Of a stretch of 64,000 nucleotides of DNA, positions 35,845 to 45,438 are shown one piece after another. The notes under the pieces were generated by a model. It did not search any database. It saw only the letters and a list, made by a program, of their open reading frames with translations, and was not told where the DNA came from. How positions within the stretch are numbered: position 1 is the stretch's first letter; every line of letters starts with the position of its first letter. This DNA comes from Mesorhizobium waimense (GTDB taxonomy: Bacteria > Pseudomonadota > Alphaproteobacteria > Rhizobiales > Rhizobiaceae): positions 1 to 64,000 of the forward strand of contig NZ_QZWZ01000009.1 of assembly GCF_003601975.1 (NCBI RefSeq). The letters are read 5' to 3'. The position numbers and the translations under genes were made by a program.

Positions 35845-36402
35845 CTACAAATCGATCCGGAACCGCAGGCTTTCGGCGCCGCCATAGGCGGCATCCTCGA
35901 CGAAGCGGCCGACGAGCTTGCCGCCATTGGCCAGGATCACCTTGTGCGACGCCGGATTGTGCGACTTCGCAGTGATCTCGACGAACTCAAGACCCACCGC
36001 CCTCGCCTCGTCCAGCATCAGCCGCACCGCTTCGGTCGCATAACCGCGCCGCCGCTTCCACGGCACCACGGCAAAGCCGATATGGCCAAGCACATGCGGC
36101 GGCAGCGCCGCTGTGCCGGTCTGCCAGCGAAAGCCGATCGAGCCGGCGACTTGGCCGTCCCAGATCCAGCGCCGGAAACCCGGCAGCCGCGGCACTGTCC
36201 TGCCGTCGGGCAAAGTGATCGGCGGCCCCTTGCCCTCGGGGTCATCGAGGTCGGCAAGGAAGGCCACAGGATCCTGCTCGATGGCCGCAAGCTGCTCGCG
36301 CGTGGCTTCCTCAAGCCGCACATTGTCCGGCGACCAGCCGCGTTCGAGCGCCGCCTTGTAGGACGATAGATGCTCGAGCGCGGGTTTGACGATTTCGATC
36401 AT
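35845..36402 (-). CDS. GNAT-family N-acetyltransferase
   Basis: A 185-residue protein. The acetyl-CoA-binding core is VLGHIGFAVVPWKRRRGYAT, with the RRGYAT loop in the place of Q/RxxGxG/A, followed by EAVRLMLDEARAVGLEFVEI and TAKSHNPASHKVILANGGKL, typical of RimJ-like and YjdJ-like members. It converges with the MFS gene with only 7 bp between stops. Substrate unknown. Confidence 0.87.
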   Translation of the reverse strand: MIEIVKPALEHLSSYKAALERGWSPDNVRLEEATREQLAAIEQDPVAFLADLDDPEGKGPPITLPDGRTVPRLPGFRRWIWDGQVAGSIGFRWQTGTAALPPHVLGHIGFAVVPWKRRRGYATEAVRLMLDEARAVGLEFVEITAKSHNPASHKVILANGGKLVGRFVEDAAYGGAESLRFRIDL

Positions 36403-36443
36403 GACGACAGACTACAAACCGGGCGTCGTGTGCGGAGAACCTC

Positions 36444-36893
36444 CTATTGCAGCAGGCCTTTGACGATGCCGCTCGCCTTGCCGAAGTCCATCTGGCCGGC
36501 GTATTTCTGCTTGAGCGCGGCGATCACCTTGCCCATGTCCTTCTGGCTCGCCGCGCCGGTCGCCGCGATCGCTTCGCGCGCCGCCGCCGTCACCGCGGCA
36601 TCGTCCAGCTGCCTCGGCAGGAAGCTGCGGATGATCTCCATCTCGCCACGCTCCTGAGCGGCAAGCTCGGGCCGCTTGCCATCTTCGAAGGCCTTGGCCG
36701 ACTCTTCGCGCTGCTTCACCATCTTGGCCAGGATCTGCAGGATCTCCTCGTCGCTCGCCGGCTCCTTGCCGGTACCGCGATTGGCGATGTCGCGGTCGTG
36801 GATGGCGGCCTGGATCAGCCGCAGCGTCGGCAGCCGGTGCTTGTCCTGCGCCTTCATCGCGCTCTTCAGGGATTCGGCGATTTTTGCGCGCAT
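36444..36893 (-). CDS. GatB/YqeY-domain protein
   Basis: A 149-residue protein from ATG 36893, with GAAGGAG upstream. It opens MRAKIAESLKSAMKAQDKHR and has LPTLRLIQAAIHDRDIANRG, EEILQILAKMVKQREESAKA, IIRSFLPRQLDDAAVTAAA and a final KYAGQMDFGKASGIVKGLLQ. This is the complete YqeY fold, related to the tail domain of GatB and thought to bind tRNA. Function not settled. It is divergent from carA, an arrangement common in Rhizobiales. Confidence 0.93.
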   Translation of the reverse strand: MRAKIAESLKSAMKAQDKHRLPTLRLIQAAIHDRDIANRGTGKEPASDEEILQILAKMVKQREESAKAFEDGKRPELAAQERGEMEIIRSFLPRQLDDAAVTAAAREAIAATGAASQKDMGKVIAALKQKYAGQMDFGKASGIVKGLLQ

Positions 36894-37171
36894 GGTGCTT
36901 TCTCCTTCGAACGCGGCGGACCATAGCCCCGCCAAATGCGCAAGGCAAATCCCCGCTGGGCGGAAATCACTGATTTTGTTGGGCGAAATAATTCACTGCC
37001 GTTCGCCGAGCGGCAACATTGACCGTTTTGGCACCTTCCCCTATGTACTCGGTCCTGCATGAGACAATGAGTTGACGCTCGGAAGCCGGAGAGATCACCG
37101 CTTCGCGTCGTTTGCTGCGCCAAAAGGTCCGCCAGGCCGTTTGAGGCGCGCAGCCTGATAGGAGTGCCGCC

Positions 37172-38377
37172 ATGGCGACGATGACCGCCCCCTGGGCCAC
37201 CGAGAAGCCGACCGCCCTTTTGGTGCTGGCCGACGGCACTGTCATCGAGGGCCGCGGCCTCGGCGCCACCGGATCGGCTGTCGCCGAAGTCTGCTTCAAC
37301 ACGGCGCTGACCGGTTATCAAGAAATCCTCACCGACCCGTCCTATGCCGGCCAGATCGTCACCTTCACCTTCCCGCATATCGGCAATATCGGCACCAATG
37401 ACGAGGACATCGAGGACCTCAACCCGGTCGCCCGCGCCGGCGCCGTCGGTGCCGTGTTCAAGGCCGATGTCACCAACCCGTCCAACTACCGCGCCGCCGG
37501 CCATCTCGACCAGTGGCTGAAGAAGCGCGGCATCGTCGCCCTGTCGGGCATCGACACGCGGGCACTCACCGCGCTGATCCGCGAGAAGGGCATGCCCAAC
37601 GCCGTTATCGCGCACGCGCCCGACGGCGTCTTCGACCTCGACGATTTGAAGCGCCGCGCCGCTGCCTGGTCGGGCCTGATCGGGCTCGACCTTGCCAAGG
37701 AGGTCACGTCAGGCCAATCCTCGGTCTGGCGCGAGACGTCATGGGTCTGGAACGAAGGCTTTGGCGAACAGATCGAGCCGTCGCTGCATGTCGTCGCCAT
37801 CGACTATGGCGTCAAGCGCAACATCCTGCGGCTGCTTGCGGGCCTCGGCGCCAAGGTCACCGTGGTGCCGGCCAAAACCGGCGCCGAGGAAATCCTCGCC
37901 ATGCAGCCGGACGGCATCTTCCTCTCCAACGGCCCCGGCGACCCGGAAGCCACCGGCGACTACGCCGTGCCGGTGATCCAGAACCTGCTCAAGACCGACA
38001 TCCCGGTGTTCGGCATCTGCCTTGGCCACCAGATGCTGGCGCTGGCGCTTGGCGGCAAGACCGCCAAGATGCATCAGGGCCATCACGGGGCCAACCATCC
38101 GGTCAAGGACCACACCACCGGCAAGGTCGAGATCGTCTCGATGAACCACGGCTTTGCCGTCGATGCCGACTCGCTGCCCGAGGGCGTCGAGGAGACCCAC
38201 GTCTCGCTGTTCGACGGCTCCAACTGCGGCATCGCGCTGACCGGCCGTCCCGTGTTCTCGGTCCAGCACCACCCCGAGGCCTCGCCCGGCCCGCAGGACT
38301 CGCACTATCTGTTCCGCCGCTTCGTCAATCTGATCCGCGAAAAGCGCGGCGAGGAGCTGCTGGCCGAAAGCGCTTAA
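37172..38377 (+). CDS. carA: Carbamoyl-phosphate synthase small subunit
   Basis: A 401-residue glutaminase subunit. The N-terminal CPSase_sm domain has EVCFNTALTGYQEILTDPSY and FTFPHIGNIGTNDEDIE. The C-terminal class I amidotransferase has the nucleophile Cys283 in PVFGICLGHQMLALALGG, and His-Glu in VFSVQHHPEASPGPQDSHYL. It hydrolyses glutamine and passes ammonia to CarB for arginine and pyrimidine synthesis. carB lies 15.5 kb downstream, so the two are not in an operon. ATG 37172 is followed by a second in-frame ATG at 37181. Confidence 0.97.
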   Translation: MATMTAPWATEKPTALLVLADGTVIEGRGLGATGSAVAEVCFNTALTGYQEILTDPSYAGQIVTFTFPHIGNIGTNDEDIEDLNPVARAGAVGAVFKADVTNPSNYRAAGHLDQWLKKRGIVALSGIDTRALTALIREKGMPNAVIAHAPDGVFDLDDLKRRAAAWSGLIGLDLAKEVTSGQSSVWRETSWVWNEGFGEQIEPSLHVVAIDYGVKRNILRLLAGLGAKVTVVPAKTGAEEILAMQPDGIFLSNGPGDPEATGDYAVPVIQNLLKTDIPVFGICLGHQMLALALGGKTAKMHQGHHGANHPVKDHTTGKVEIVSMNHGFAVDADSLPEGVEETHVSLFDGSNCGIALTGRPVFSVQHHPEASPGPQDSHYLFRRFVNLIREKRGEELLAESA

Positions 38378-38418
38378 AGCCGGACGCGCCGCCTTCACTT
38401 CTCTGCGCTTCGCGAATC

Positions 38419-39687
38419 TCAAACCGTGTCGGTCACTGTGTCCTGCGCATGCATGCGCTCGACTTCCTTCGGCGTCGGCCTGGCCACTTTGGTGACGAAC
38501 ACGATGAGCGCCAGCGTGAGGAAAATCGCGCCGAGCAGATAAGGCGCGCCACCGAAGGTCACCGGTGCGTTCGACCCCGTGAACCAGGAAAAGATCCCCG
38601 TATAAAGCAGCGGCGTGATGATCGACGTGATCGAGAAGATCGAAGTCATCGCGCCCTGGAGCTCGCCTTGCGCCGAAGGCGGCACCTTGGCGGCGGCGAG
38701 GCTCCTGAGCGGCGGATCGGCCAACGCTTCGAGGCAGCCGGCGACGATCACCGCATAGATCATCCAGCCCTGCCATGCGAAGGCGTAGCCGAAGGCGCTG
38801 AGCGCGGTGAACGCAAGGCCGATGACCGCCGTCCTCCACTCGCCAAGCCTCGGGATCACGCGCGGCAGGACAGTCGCCATGATGAGCGCCCCGCACAGGC
38901 CGAAGGCGCCGAGCGAGAAGCCGATCTGCTGCTCGCTCCAGCCATAGCGGTAATTGGAGACGAACGACCACACCGCCGGGTACATCATGTGGCCGAGCGT
39001 CATCAGGAAGAAGACGAGCCCGATCCAGCCGATGCCCTGGTAGTTGCGCATCTGGATGAGCGTGCCGACCGGGTTCGCGCGTTTCCAGTCGAAGCGGCGG
39101 CGGTGCTTGTCATCGAGCGTCTCCGGCAAGAAAAACAGCGCAATCAGGAAGTTCACGAAAGCCAGCCCGGCAGCGAAGTAGAACGGCACGCGCGGCCCGA
39201 ACGTGCCGAGCAATCCGCCCAGAACCGGCCCGATGACAAAGCCGACGCCGAAGGCGATGCCGAGCAGGCCGAAATTCTTCGCCCGGTTCTCATCGTTCGA
39301 GATGTCGGCGATGAAGGCGGAGGTCGTCGAATAGCTCGCGCCGGAAATACCGGCCAGCACGCGCCCGATGAACAGCATCGGGTACGACCAGGCGACGGCG
39401 CAGATCAGATTGTCGATGGAGAAGGTGAGAACTGAGGCGAGCAGGATCGGCCGCCGCCCGAACCGGTCGCTCAAGCCTCCCATGACGGGCGCGAAAACGA
39501 ACTGCATCGCCGCATAGGCGAAGAGCAGCCAGCCACCCTCGATCGCGGCCTCGCTGACGCCGACGCCGGTGAGTTCCTGCAGATAGGCGGGGAGTACCGG
39601 CATGATCATGCCGAAGCCGATGATGTCGAGCAGCAGCGTGGTGAAAACGAGCGCAAGGCCCCGCTTGGCGGTTTTGGGATCGATCAT
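38419..39687 (-). CDS. MFS transporter, TetA-like (tetracycline resistance family)
   Basis: A 422-residue protein from ATG 39687 (TCGTTGGTAGCCCCG is not upstream; a GGAGATGCC run is). It begins MIDPKTAKRGLALVFTTLLL and has LDIIGFGMIMPVLPAYLQEL, then PVMGGLSDRFGRRPILLASV (motif A) and GRVLAGISGASYSTTSAFIA (motif C region). These are the signatures of TetA(B/C)-like proteins. Many chromosomal relatives in Rhizobiales do not give tetracycline resistance. No TetR regulator is adjacent. It converges with carA. Confidence 0.87.
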   Translation of the reverse strand: MIDPKTAKRGLALVFTTLLLDIIGFGMIMPVLPAYLQELTGVGVSEAAIEGGWLLFAYAAMQFVFAPVMGGLSDRFGRRPILLASVLTFSIDNLICAVAWSYPMLFIGRVLAGISGASYSTTSAFIADISNDENRAKNFGLLGIAFGVGFVIGPVLGGLLGTFGPRVPFYFAAGLAFVNFLIALFFLPETLDDKHRRRFDWKRANPVGTLIQMRNYQGIGWIGLVFFLMTLGHMMYPAVWSFVSNYRYGWSEQQIGFSLGAFGLCGALIMATVLPRVIPRLGEWRTAVIGLAFTALSAFGYAFAWQGWMIYAVIVAGCLEALADPPLRSLAAAKVPPSAQGELQGAMTSIFSITSIITPLLYTGIFSWFTGSNAPVTFGGAPYLLGAIFLTLALIVFVTKVARPTPKEVERMHAQDTVTDTV

Positions 39688-39840
39688 GATGGCATCTCCT
39701 CGGACCGCCCCGGGGCAAAGGCGGACGCACTTTATAGGCGAGCGCCCGGCCGGGAACAATAAGGGAACAAGCCGGATGCTTCCATCCTGACATCCCCTGA
39801 CGGCAATGCCGCGGTCAGATCAGCGAGAAACCCGGGCGCT

Positions 39841-40767
39841 TCAGATCGGATTGTTGAAGGTGTCGCAATCCGAAAGCTTGCCGCTCTTGTAGCCGCGCGC
39901 CAGCCAGGTCTGCCGCTGCTGCGAGGTGCCATGGTTGAAGCTTTCCGGCACGACATAGCCCTGCATCTTCTTCTGCAGCGTGTCGTCGCCGATCTGCTTG
40001 GCGGCGTTCAACGCCGATTCCATGTCGCCCTGTTCGAGAATGCCCTTTTGCGCGGTGAAATGCGCCCAGACGCCGGCGAAGCAGTCGGCCTGGAGTTCGA
40101 CCTGCATCGACATGTGGTTGGCCTCGGCCTCACCCATGCTCTGCCGCATCTGGTTGAACTTGGGCAGGATGCCGGTGAGGTTCTGCACATGATGGCCAAC
40201 CTCATGCGCGATCACATAGGCTCTGGCAAACTCTCCAGACGCGCCGAACTGCTGGTCAAGCTGCTGGAAGAAGGTCATGTCGAGATAGACCTTGTGGTCG
40301 CTGGGGCAATAGAACGGCCCGGCTGCGGACGAAGCAAAGCCGCAGGCCGAGCGGATCTGGCCGCTGAACAGGACCAGCTTGGGATCCTCGTATTTCAGGC
40401 CCTCGGCCTGGAAAATGCCGGTCCAGGTGTCTTCGGTCTCGGCCAGCACGGTCGAAACGAACTGCTTCATCTCGTCGGAAGCCGGCGCACCCGTGCCGCC
40501 GCCCTGGTCGCCGCTGTTGTCGGTGATCTGGCCGCCGCCACCCGGCGCGCCGCTGTCGCCTTCGCCCAGTATCTGCGACGGATCGAAGCCGAAATACCAT
40601 CCGGCAAGGACGACCAGGATGACAATGAAGATGCTCGAACCGCCGCCGGCGCGTCCGCCGATCGGGATCCGGAACTGGCCGGGGCTGCCGCCGCCGCCCA
40701 ATCCACCGCCGCCGCCGCTGCGCTGGTCCTCGACATTGTCACTCTGACGACGGCCTCTCCAGAGCAT
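39841..40767 (-). CDS. Neutral zinc metallopeptidase (YpfJ/KPN_02809 family)
   Basis: A 308-residue protein from ATG 40767. It starts with a Gly/Arg-rich cytoplasmic part, has one membrane anchor at about residues 46-62 (IFIVILVVLAGWYFGF), a Gly-rich linker, then the peptidase domain. The zinc site is His188-Glu189-x-x-His192 in YVIAHEVGHHVQN, with the conserved QVELQADCFAGVWAHF downstream providing a further ligand. Conserved CGFASSAAGPFYCPSD also fits. Substrate unknown. The start is 174 bp from the start of the divergent CXXCH protein. Confidence 0.92.
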   Translation of the reverse strand: MLWRGRRQSDNVEDQRSGGGGGLGGGGSPGQFRIPIGGRAGGGSSIFIVILVVLAGWYFGFDPSQILGEGDSGAPGGGGQITDNSGDQGGGTGAPASDEMKQFVSTVLAETEDTWTGIFQAEGLKYEDPKLVLFSGQIRSACGFASSAAGPFYCPSDHKVYLDMTFFQQLDQQFGASGEFARAYVIAHEVGHHVQNLTGILPKFNQMRQSMGEAEANHMSMQVELQADCFAGVWAHFTAQKGILEQGDMESALNAAKQIGDDTLQKKMQGYVVPESFNHGTSQQRQTWLARGYKSGKLSDCDTFNNPI

Positions 40768-40940
40768 TGGCAACTCCCCGCAATGCGAATTTCCAAGGGT
40801 CAAGACGGCATCCCGACGCCAGCCTAACCCAACAAACAATTATCCCAATGGTTGCAGCAAGTCACAGCATTTTTCGCGCCGGATGGCGTGCCGGCCTGGC
40901 GGCTTCACCGCTCTGGCCGAGACGGCACAAGGCCTGTAGC

Positions 40941-43025
40941 ATGAGTGTCAACAAGGGGTTGCGAGGGCGCTTGCGGACGATTGGCCGGTTCCTGCTGTTG
41001 CTGGCGGCATTGATGGGTCTCGGCATCGGGACGGGCCGCGCCGTCGCACTCGATTCCAGCGTCGCCGTCACTGACCCCGAGACGCTGAAGGCGCTCGAGC
41101 GCGGCGGCTTGTCGATCAGCCGCCTGCTCGGACCGGCGCTTGGGCTGACGCGCGACGTCGACAATCGCGGCCTGTTTTCGGTGCGCGCGCTGACCCCGGT
41201 CCGCAACGCCGTCAAACAGCAAATCGCCGACGAGCCCGGCAACAGCCCCGATCCCTATGTCGCGGCATTGGCAAAGTCGAAGGACAGCAGCCAGAAATTC
41301 AACCCGAAATACATCGACGACGACGGCTCGACGCTGGACCTGACCGGAGTCGTCAACCGTATGGATCGCGGCTATCTCGGTCACACCGAATGCGGCGAGA
41401 TCCGGCTGATCTACCGCTTCCACTATTCGGTCGAGGAAAAGCCCGGACAGCGCATCTCGTCCCGCCTGCCTCTGACCATGAGCCTGGTCTTCAACGCCAA
41501 GCCCACGGCTGCCGCGGATCGCGCTTCGAAGGACCGGCCGCGCTCGACCAGGGTCTCCTGCGCGGATGTGGCAAAGCGCTGGCTGGCTGCCGGACAAAAG
41601 GACCTTCCGCCCGACCAACTGGCGGCCTGGCTGCGCTCCGACGAAGGTCCGCTGGCCGGTGCCATGCTGAATTCCTCGCAGATGATGCGGCTCGAGCTCA
41701 ACATGCAGGTGCTGCGCCTGTCGGCCTCGACCCGCCGCGATTTCGGCGGCCATGCCGAATACCTCCTGAAAATATTCAAATGGGATCCGGCGACCGCCAC
41801 TTTCCAGGAATCGAAGATGGAGAACCAGATCGACCGCAAGCAGGTTTTGGCCGACAGGCAGGCTTTCTCGAAATGGCTGCTCACCGACCGCAACATCTAC
41901 GATCTCGATCGCGGCCGGCTGATCATCGACGAAAAATTCCTGGCGACCAGCGCCGTTTCGGTGGCGCCGGGCGGCATGAGCCGTTCCCAGAACAACATCG
42001 CCTACGGATTGCTTGATGACGATGCTGTCGAAAAGGCGTTGAAGGACTATCTCGCCAGGGGCAATCAGCTTCACGCTGTGAAATCGGTGGCCGGCTTCAA
42101 TTTGCGTCTCAATGAGATGACCTGCACCGGCTGCCACCAGACGCACGGCATTGCCGGCTTCCACTATACAGGCGCCGATCCGGCCAGTGAACCGCGCCGC
42201 AATGCCGTCTTCGTGCCGGGCTCGGCCGTCTTCTTCGCCGACCTGCCGCGTCGCCTCGCTATCGTCGAGGAATTCGCCGCCGGCAGGCGTCCCGATTTCA
42301 GCCGGGGCTTCGCCGCCCGTCCGGACGCGAAATACGCCGAAGCGCTGAAAGGCACCGACCTCTACAATGGCTGGGGCTCGATCTGCTATCGCGGCACGGA
42401 TGCAAGTTTTTCCGACTGGAGCTGCGGCGAAGGCCTGCTTTGCGCCGGCGTCCATGAAGGCGCCATCCATCCAGGCTTCGGCACCTGCGTCAGCGAGGCG
42501 GGAACCGCGGTCGGAGACCCGGTCGAATTCGGCGAGATAAAAATGTCGAAATGGGGCAGCGACCAGTATTGCCGTCTGTCGCCGACCACCGCGAAAGCCT
42601 GCGCCATCGACCCGGCCAGGGACAAGAAGCCGCTGGTGAAAATCGCCGGCTATGGCGCGGCGCGCCAGCGCTACGACAATCCCGGACAGAAGACCGGCGG
42701 TTTTCCAGGCGGCATGCTGCGCAAGGCAAGCTGTGACAAGCTACCCGACGAAGCAACCTGCGGCCGGCTTGCCAAGACCGGCTTCAACGACTGCATCGGT
42801 TCCGGCAAGGATCACAAATTCTGCACCAGGGAATTCACCAAGACCGCCGGCCTGCGCGCCTGCGACAAGGCCCATCCCTGCCGCGAGGACTATATTTGCA
42901 CCGCCGGCTATGACGATCTGGCGGAGGCAAAACCCGGCAAGGGCACCTGCATCCCGCCCTATTTCATCTTCCAGTTCCGCGTCGACGGCCATCCGCGCAG
43001 CTGGGTGCAGGACACGCAGGACTGA
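40941..43025 (+). CDS. Large secreted protein with a single CXXCH motif, unknown family
   Basis: A 694-residue protein from ATG 40941. Residues about 1-33 form a signal peptide (LLLLAALMGLGIGTGRAVA). A domain of about 300 residues follows (LTGVVNRMDRGYLGHTECGE, IRLIYRFHYSVEEKPGQRIS). Then comes MTCTGCHQTHGIAGFHYTG with Cys395, Cys398 and His399 in haem c-type spacing. The last 200 residues are cysteine-rich (ICYRGTDASFSDWSCGEGLL and others), suggesting disulfides in the periplasm. I do not recognise the family. A lone CXXCH may bind haem c or be a coincidence. Confidence 0.7.
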   Translation: MSVNKGLRGRLRTIGRFLLLLAALMGLGIGTGRAVALDSSVAVTDPETLKALERGGLSISRLLGPALGLTRDVDNRGLFSVRALTPVRNAVKQQIADEPGNSPDPYVAALAKSKDSSQKFNPKYIDDDGSTLDLTGVVNRMDRGYLGHTECGEIRLIYRFHYSVEEKPGQRISSRLPLTMSLVFNAKPTAAADRASKDRPRSTRVSCADVAKRWLAAGQKDLPPDQLAAWLRSDEGPLAGAMLNSSQMMRLELNMQVLRLSASTRRDFGGHAEYLLKIFKWDPATATFQESKMENQIDRKQVLADRQAFSKWLLTDRNIYDLDRGRLIIDEKFLATSAVSVAPGGMSRSQNNIAYGLLDDDAVEKALKDYLARGNQLHAVKSVAGFNLRLNEMTCTGCHQTHGIAGFHYTGADPASEPRRNAVFVPGSAVFFADLPRRLAIVEEFAAGRRPDFSRGFAARPDAKYAEALKGTDLYNGWGSICYRGTDASFSDWSCGEGLLCAGVHEGAIHPGFGTCVSEAGTAVGDPVEFGEIKMSKWGSDQYCRLSPTTAKACAIDPARDKKPLVKIAGYGAARQRYDNPGQKTGGFPGGMLRKASCDKLPDEATCGRLAKTGFNDCIGSGKDHKFCTREFTKTAGLRACDKAHPCREDYICTAGYDDLAEAKPGKGTCIPPYFIFQFRVDGHPRSWVQDTQD

Positions 43026-43052
43026 AACGTGATTTGGCGCGAGCGGAGAGCC

Positions 43053-43241
43053 CTAGCTCTTCTGCTTGGTGCCGGCGCTCTTGCCGTCGGAACTTTTCGA
43101 ACGCTCCTCGAAGCGCGCCGCGCCCTTCTTCAGCGGCCGGCCGGTTTCGGCTTCGGTCTTGCGCTCATCCTTCGCCGCGGCTTGCTTCAATCCTCGGGCA
43201 GCCTGCTTGCCTTTTGCGGTCGGTGCCTGTTCCACGCCCAT
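43053..43241 (-). CDS. Small highly charged hypothetical protein
   Basis: A 62-residue ORF from ATG 43241 with GGAGG upstream. Lys, Ala and Glu make up most of it (GKQAARGLKQAAAKDERKTE, ending KSAGTKQKS). It is probably disordered and basic. A nucleic-acid role is only a guess. It follows the CXXCH gene in convergent orientation. Confidence 0.5.
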   Translation of the reverse strand: MGVEQAPTAKGKQAARGLKQAAAKDERKTEAETGRPLKKGAARFEERSKSSDGKSAGTKQKS

Positions 43242-43324
43242 GATGTCCTCCTCGCTGCGCGCCAATCGCGCGGCATGACATCAAACGCACCGGGGATGTG
43301 TCCGTTCCGGCAGGTCGAACAAGA

Positions 43325-43825
43325 TCAGCGCGCCGCCGTCATTGCCTTGCGAAACGCCTCGAGCGTCTCGGCGCTGACATGGTGCTCGATGCCCTCGGCA
43401 TCGATGCGCGCCGTCTCGGCGCTGACGCCGAGCGAGCGCAAAAACGCTTCCACGGTCTGGTGGCGGATGCGGCTCTCTTCGGCAACCTTGCGGCCGGCCT
43501 CGGTCAGGAACACGCCGCGATAGGGTTTTCTGGAAACCAATCCCTCGGTGCACAGCCTGGTGAGCATTTTGGCCACGGTCGGTTGGGCGACGCCCAGCCT
43601 GGCCGCTATGTCGACCTGCCGTGCCTCGTTACCATCCTCGATCAGGTCGGCGATCAGCTCGACATAGTCTTCGACGAGCGCGCTGCGGCGTGCTTCACGC
43701 GTCTGCCGAAACCCTTGCGAATGAACGTCGGCATCGGGAAGCGGCTTTTCGCGTCGAACCGGTCTGTTCCTCAGCGCCAATACGCGCTCCTCCTTGGCAG
43801 CTTGAAGTCTGAATCGGCTTCGCAC
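43325..43825 (-). CDS. mntR: Manganese-responsive regulator MntR (DtxR family)
   Basis: A 166-residue protein. The winged helix is [60 protein letters not shown]. The dimer and metal domain has [19 protein letters not shown] and [17 protein letters not shown], with His residues in the expected metal sites. Sensing Mn(II), the family represses mntH. The gene is divergent from mntH with 191 bp between, strongly supporting the assignment. Confidence 0.92.
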   Translation of the reverse strand: MRSRFRLQAAKEERVLALRNRPVRREKPLPDADVHSQGFRQTREARRSALVEDYVELIADLIEDGNEARQVDIAARLGVAQPTVAKMLTRLCTEGLVSRKPYRGVFLTEAGRKVAEESRIRHQTVEAFLRSLGVSAETARIDAEGIEHHVSAETLEAFRKAMTAAR

Positions 43826-43943
43826 TCATAGCACGGACCCGGATGGTCTGGCCGTTTATTTGCATTCCAGGGCAGGCGCAACCGGCGTTTGCGGTTACCC
43901 GTCTGGGGCACCGATCGGCACATCACAAAAGCATGATCAATGA

Positions 43944-43966
43944 AACATAGCATATTGCATAATGTT
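43944..43966. promoter_or_regulatory. Candidate MntR-binding dyad upstream of mntH
   Basis: An A/T-rich 23-bp stretch with ends aacat and atgtt, and a gcatattgc centre, forms an imperfect palindrome 50-73 bp before the mntH start. It is the best dyad in the mntR-mntH gap. Placement supports the call more than the sequence does. Confidence 0.4.
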
Positions 43967-44016
43967 GAGCCTCGGCATAGGTAGGAAGCACAGCCATCCA
44001 TTCAAGCGGACCCTCC

Positions 44017-45384
44017 ATGTCAGACGCCGAAGCCACCGTAGAACTCCGATCCGCGTGGCGATTTGCCAGGCCGGACGAAGACGACCAGCCCAGCCTGCGC
44101 GAGGTCAACGCCTCGATCGCCGTGCCGCAGTCCGGCTTCTGGCTGCGCCGGCTGTTCGCCTTCATGGGGCCGGGATACATGGTTTCGGTCGGCTATATGG
44201 ATCCCGGCAATTGGGCGACCGATCTCGCCGGTGGCGCCCAGTTCGGCTACACGCTGCTGTTCATCATCATGCTATCAAACTTGATGGCGATCCTGCTGCA
44301 AGCGCTTGCCGCCAGGCTCGGCATCGCCACCGGCCGCGACCTTGCCCAGGCCTGCCGCGCCTACTATCCGCGCCCTGTCAATTTCATGCTTTGGATCGCC
44401 TGTGAACTGGCCATTATCGCCTGCGACCTCGCCGAAGTCATCGGCACGGCGATCGCCCTGCAGCTCCTGTTCGGCATTCCGCTGATCGGCGGCGCCATCA
44501 TCACCGCGCTTGACGCCTTCCTGCTGCTTCTCTTGATGAACAAGGGCTTCCGCTTCCTCGAAGCCTTCATCATTGCGCTGTTGATCATCATCTTCGGCTG
44601 CTTCGCCATACAGATTTTTGCCGCCGCCCCGCCGGTCGGCTCGATCCTGCATTCGATGTTCGTGCCGTCGTCCGCAATCGTCACCAACCCGGAGATGCTC
44701 TACATCGCCATCGGCATCATCGGCGCCACGGTGATGCCGCATAACCTCTATCTGCACTCCTCGATCGTGCAGACCCGCGCCTATGAGCGTACCGAAGCCG
44801 GCAAGCGCGACGCCATCAAATGGGCGACCACGGACTCGACCATCGCCTTGATCCTGGCGCTGTTCGTCAACGCCTCCATCCTGATCGTCGCCGCGGTGGC
44901 CTTCCACAACACCGGCCACCAGGACGTTGCTGAGATCGGCCAGGCCTTCGAGCTTCTGTCGCCGCTGCTCGGCCTCGGCATCGCCTCGATCCTCTTCGCC
45001 GTGGCGCTGCTTGCCTCGGGCCTGAACTCGACGGTCACCGCGACGCTCGCCGGCCAGATCGTCATGGAAGGGTTCCTGCGCCTGCGCATCCCGCAATGGG
45101 CGCGCCGCCTCTTGACGCGCGGCATCGCCATCATCCCGGTGGTGATCGTCACTGCACTCTACGGCGAAAAGGGAACCGGCCAGCTTCTGGTTCTCAGCCA
45201 GGTGATCCTGTCGATGCAGTTGCCTTTCGCGGTTGTGCCGCTGGTGCAGTTCGTGTCCGACAAGAAGAAGATGGGTAATCTCGCCATTCCTCGCAGCGTT
45301 GCGGCCCTTGCCTGGGTGGTCGCCGCCGTCATCCTGGTGCTCAACTTCAAGCTGCTCTACGACACCGTCGTCGGCTTCGGCTGA
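44017..45384 (+). CDS. mntH: Nramp-family Mn(II) transporter
   Basis: A 455-residue Nramp protein with about 11 membrane helices. Helix 1 has the metal-binding DPGN motif in [20 protein letters not shown], and helix 6 has the MPH motif in [20 protein letters not shown]. The length and the MntH-type N-terminus (polar 45 residues, then [19 protein letters not shown]) fit. It brings in Mn(II) with protons, important for oxidative stress and for free-living and symbiotic growth. Its divergent neighbour is MntR. Confidence 0.96.
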   Translation: MSDAEATVELRSAWRFARPDEDDQPSLREVNASIAVPQSGFWLRRLFAFMGPGYMVSVGYMDPGNWATDLAGGAQFGYTLLFIIMLSNLMAILLQALAARLGIATGRDLAQACRAYYPRPVNFMLWIACELAIIACDLAEVIGTAIALQLLFGIPLIGGAIITALDAFLLLLLMNKGFRFLEAFIIALLIIIFGCFAIQIFAAAPPVGSILHSMFVPSSAIVTNPEMLYIAIGIIGATVMPHNLYLHSSIVQTRAYERTEAGKRDAIKWATTDSTIALILALFVNASILIVAAVAFHNTGHQDVAEIGQAFELLSPLLGLGIASILFAVALLASGLNSTVTATLAGQIVMEGFLRLRIPQWARRLLTRGIAIIPVVIVTALYGEKGTGQLLVLSQVILSMQLPFAVVPLVQFVSDKKKMGNLAIPRSVAALAWVVAAVILVLNFKLLYDTVVGFG

Positions 45385-45438
45385 GTTTCATCCTGCCATC
45401 GCGACAAAGCCGCGGCCTGCGCTATCTTCTGCAGCGCC

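Noticed and set aside
40905-42470. Minus-strand 521-codon frame opposite the CXXCH protein gene
   Set aside because: Shadow frame. The plus-strand frame has a signal peptide, cysteine motifs and a normal composition.
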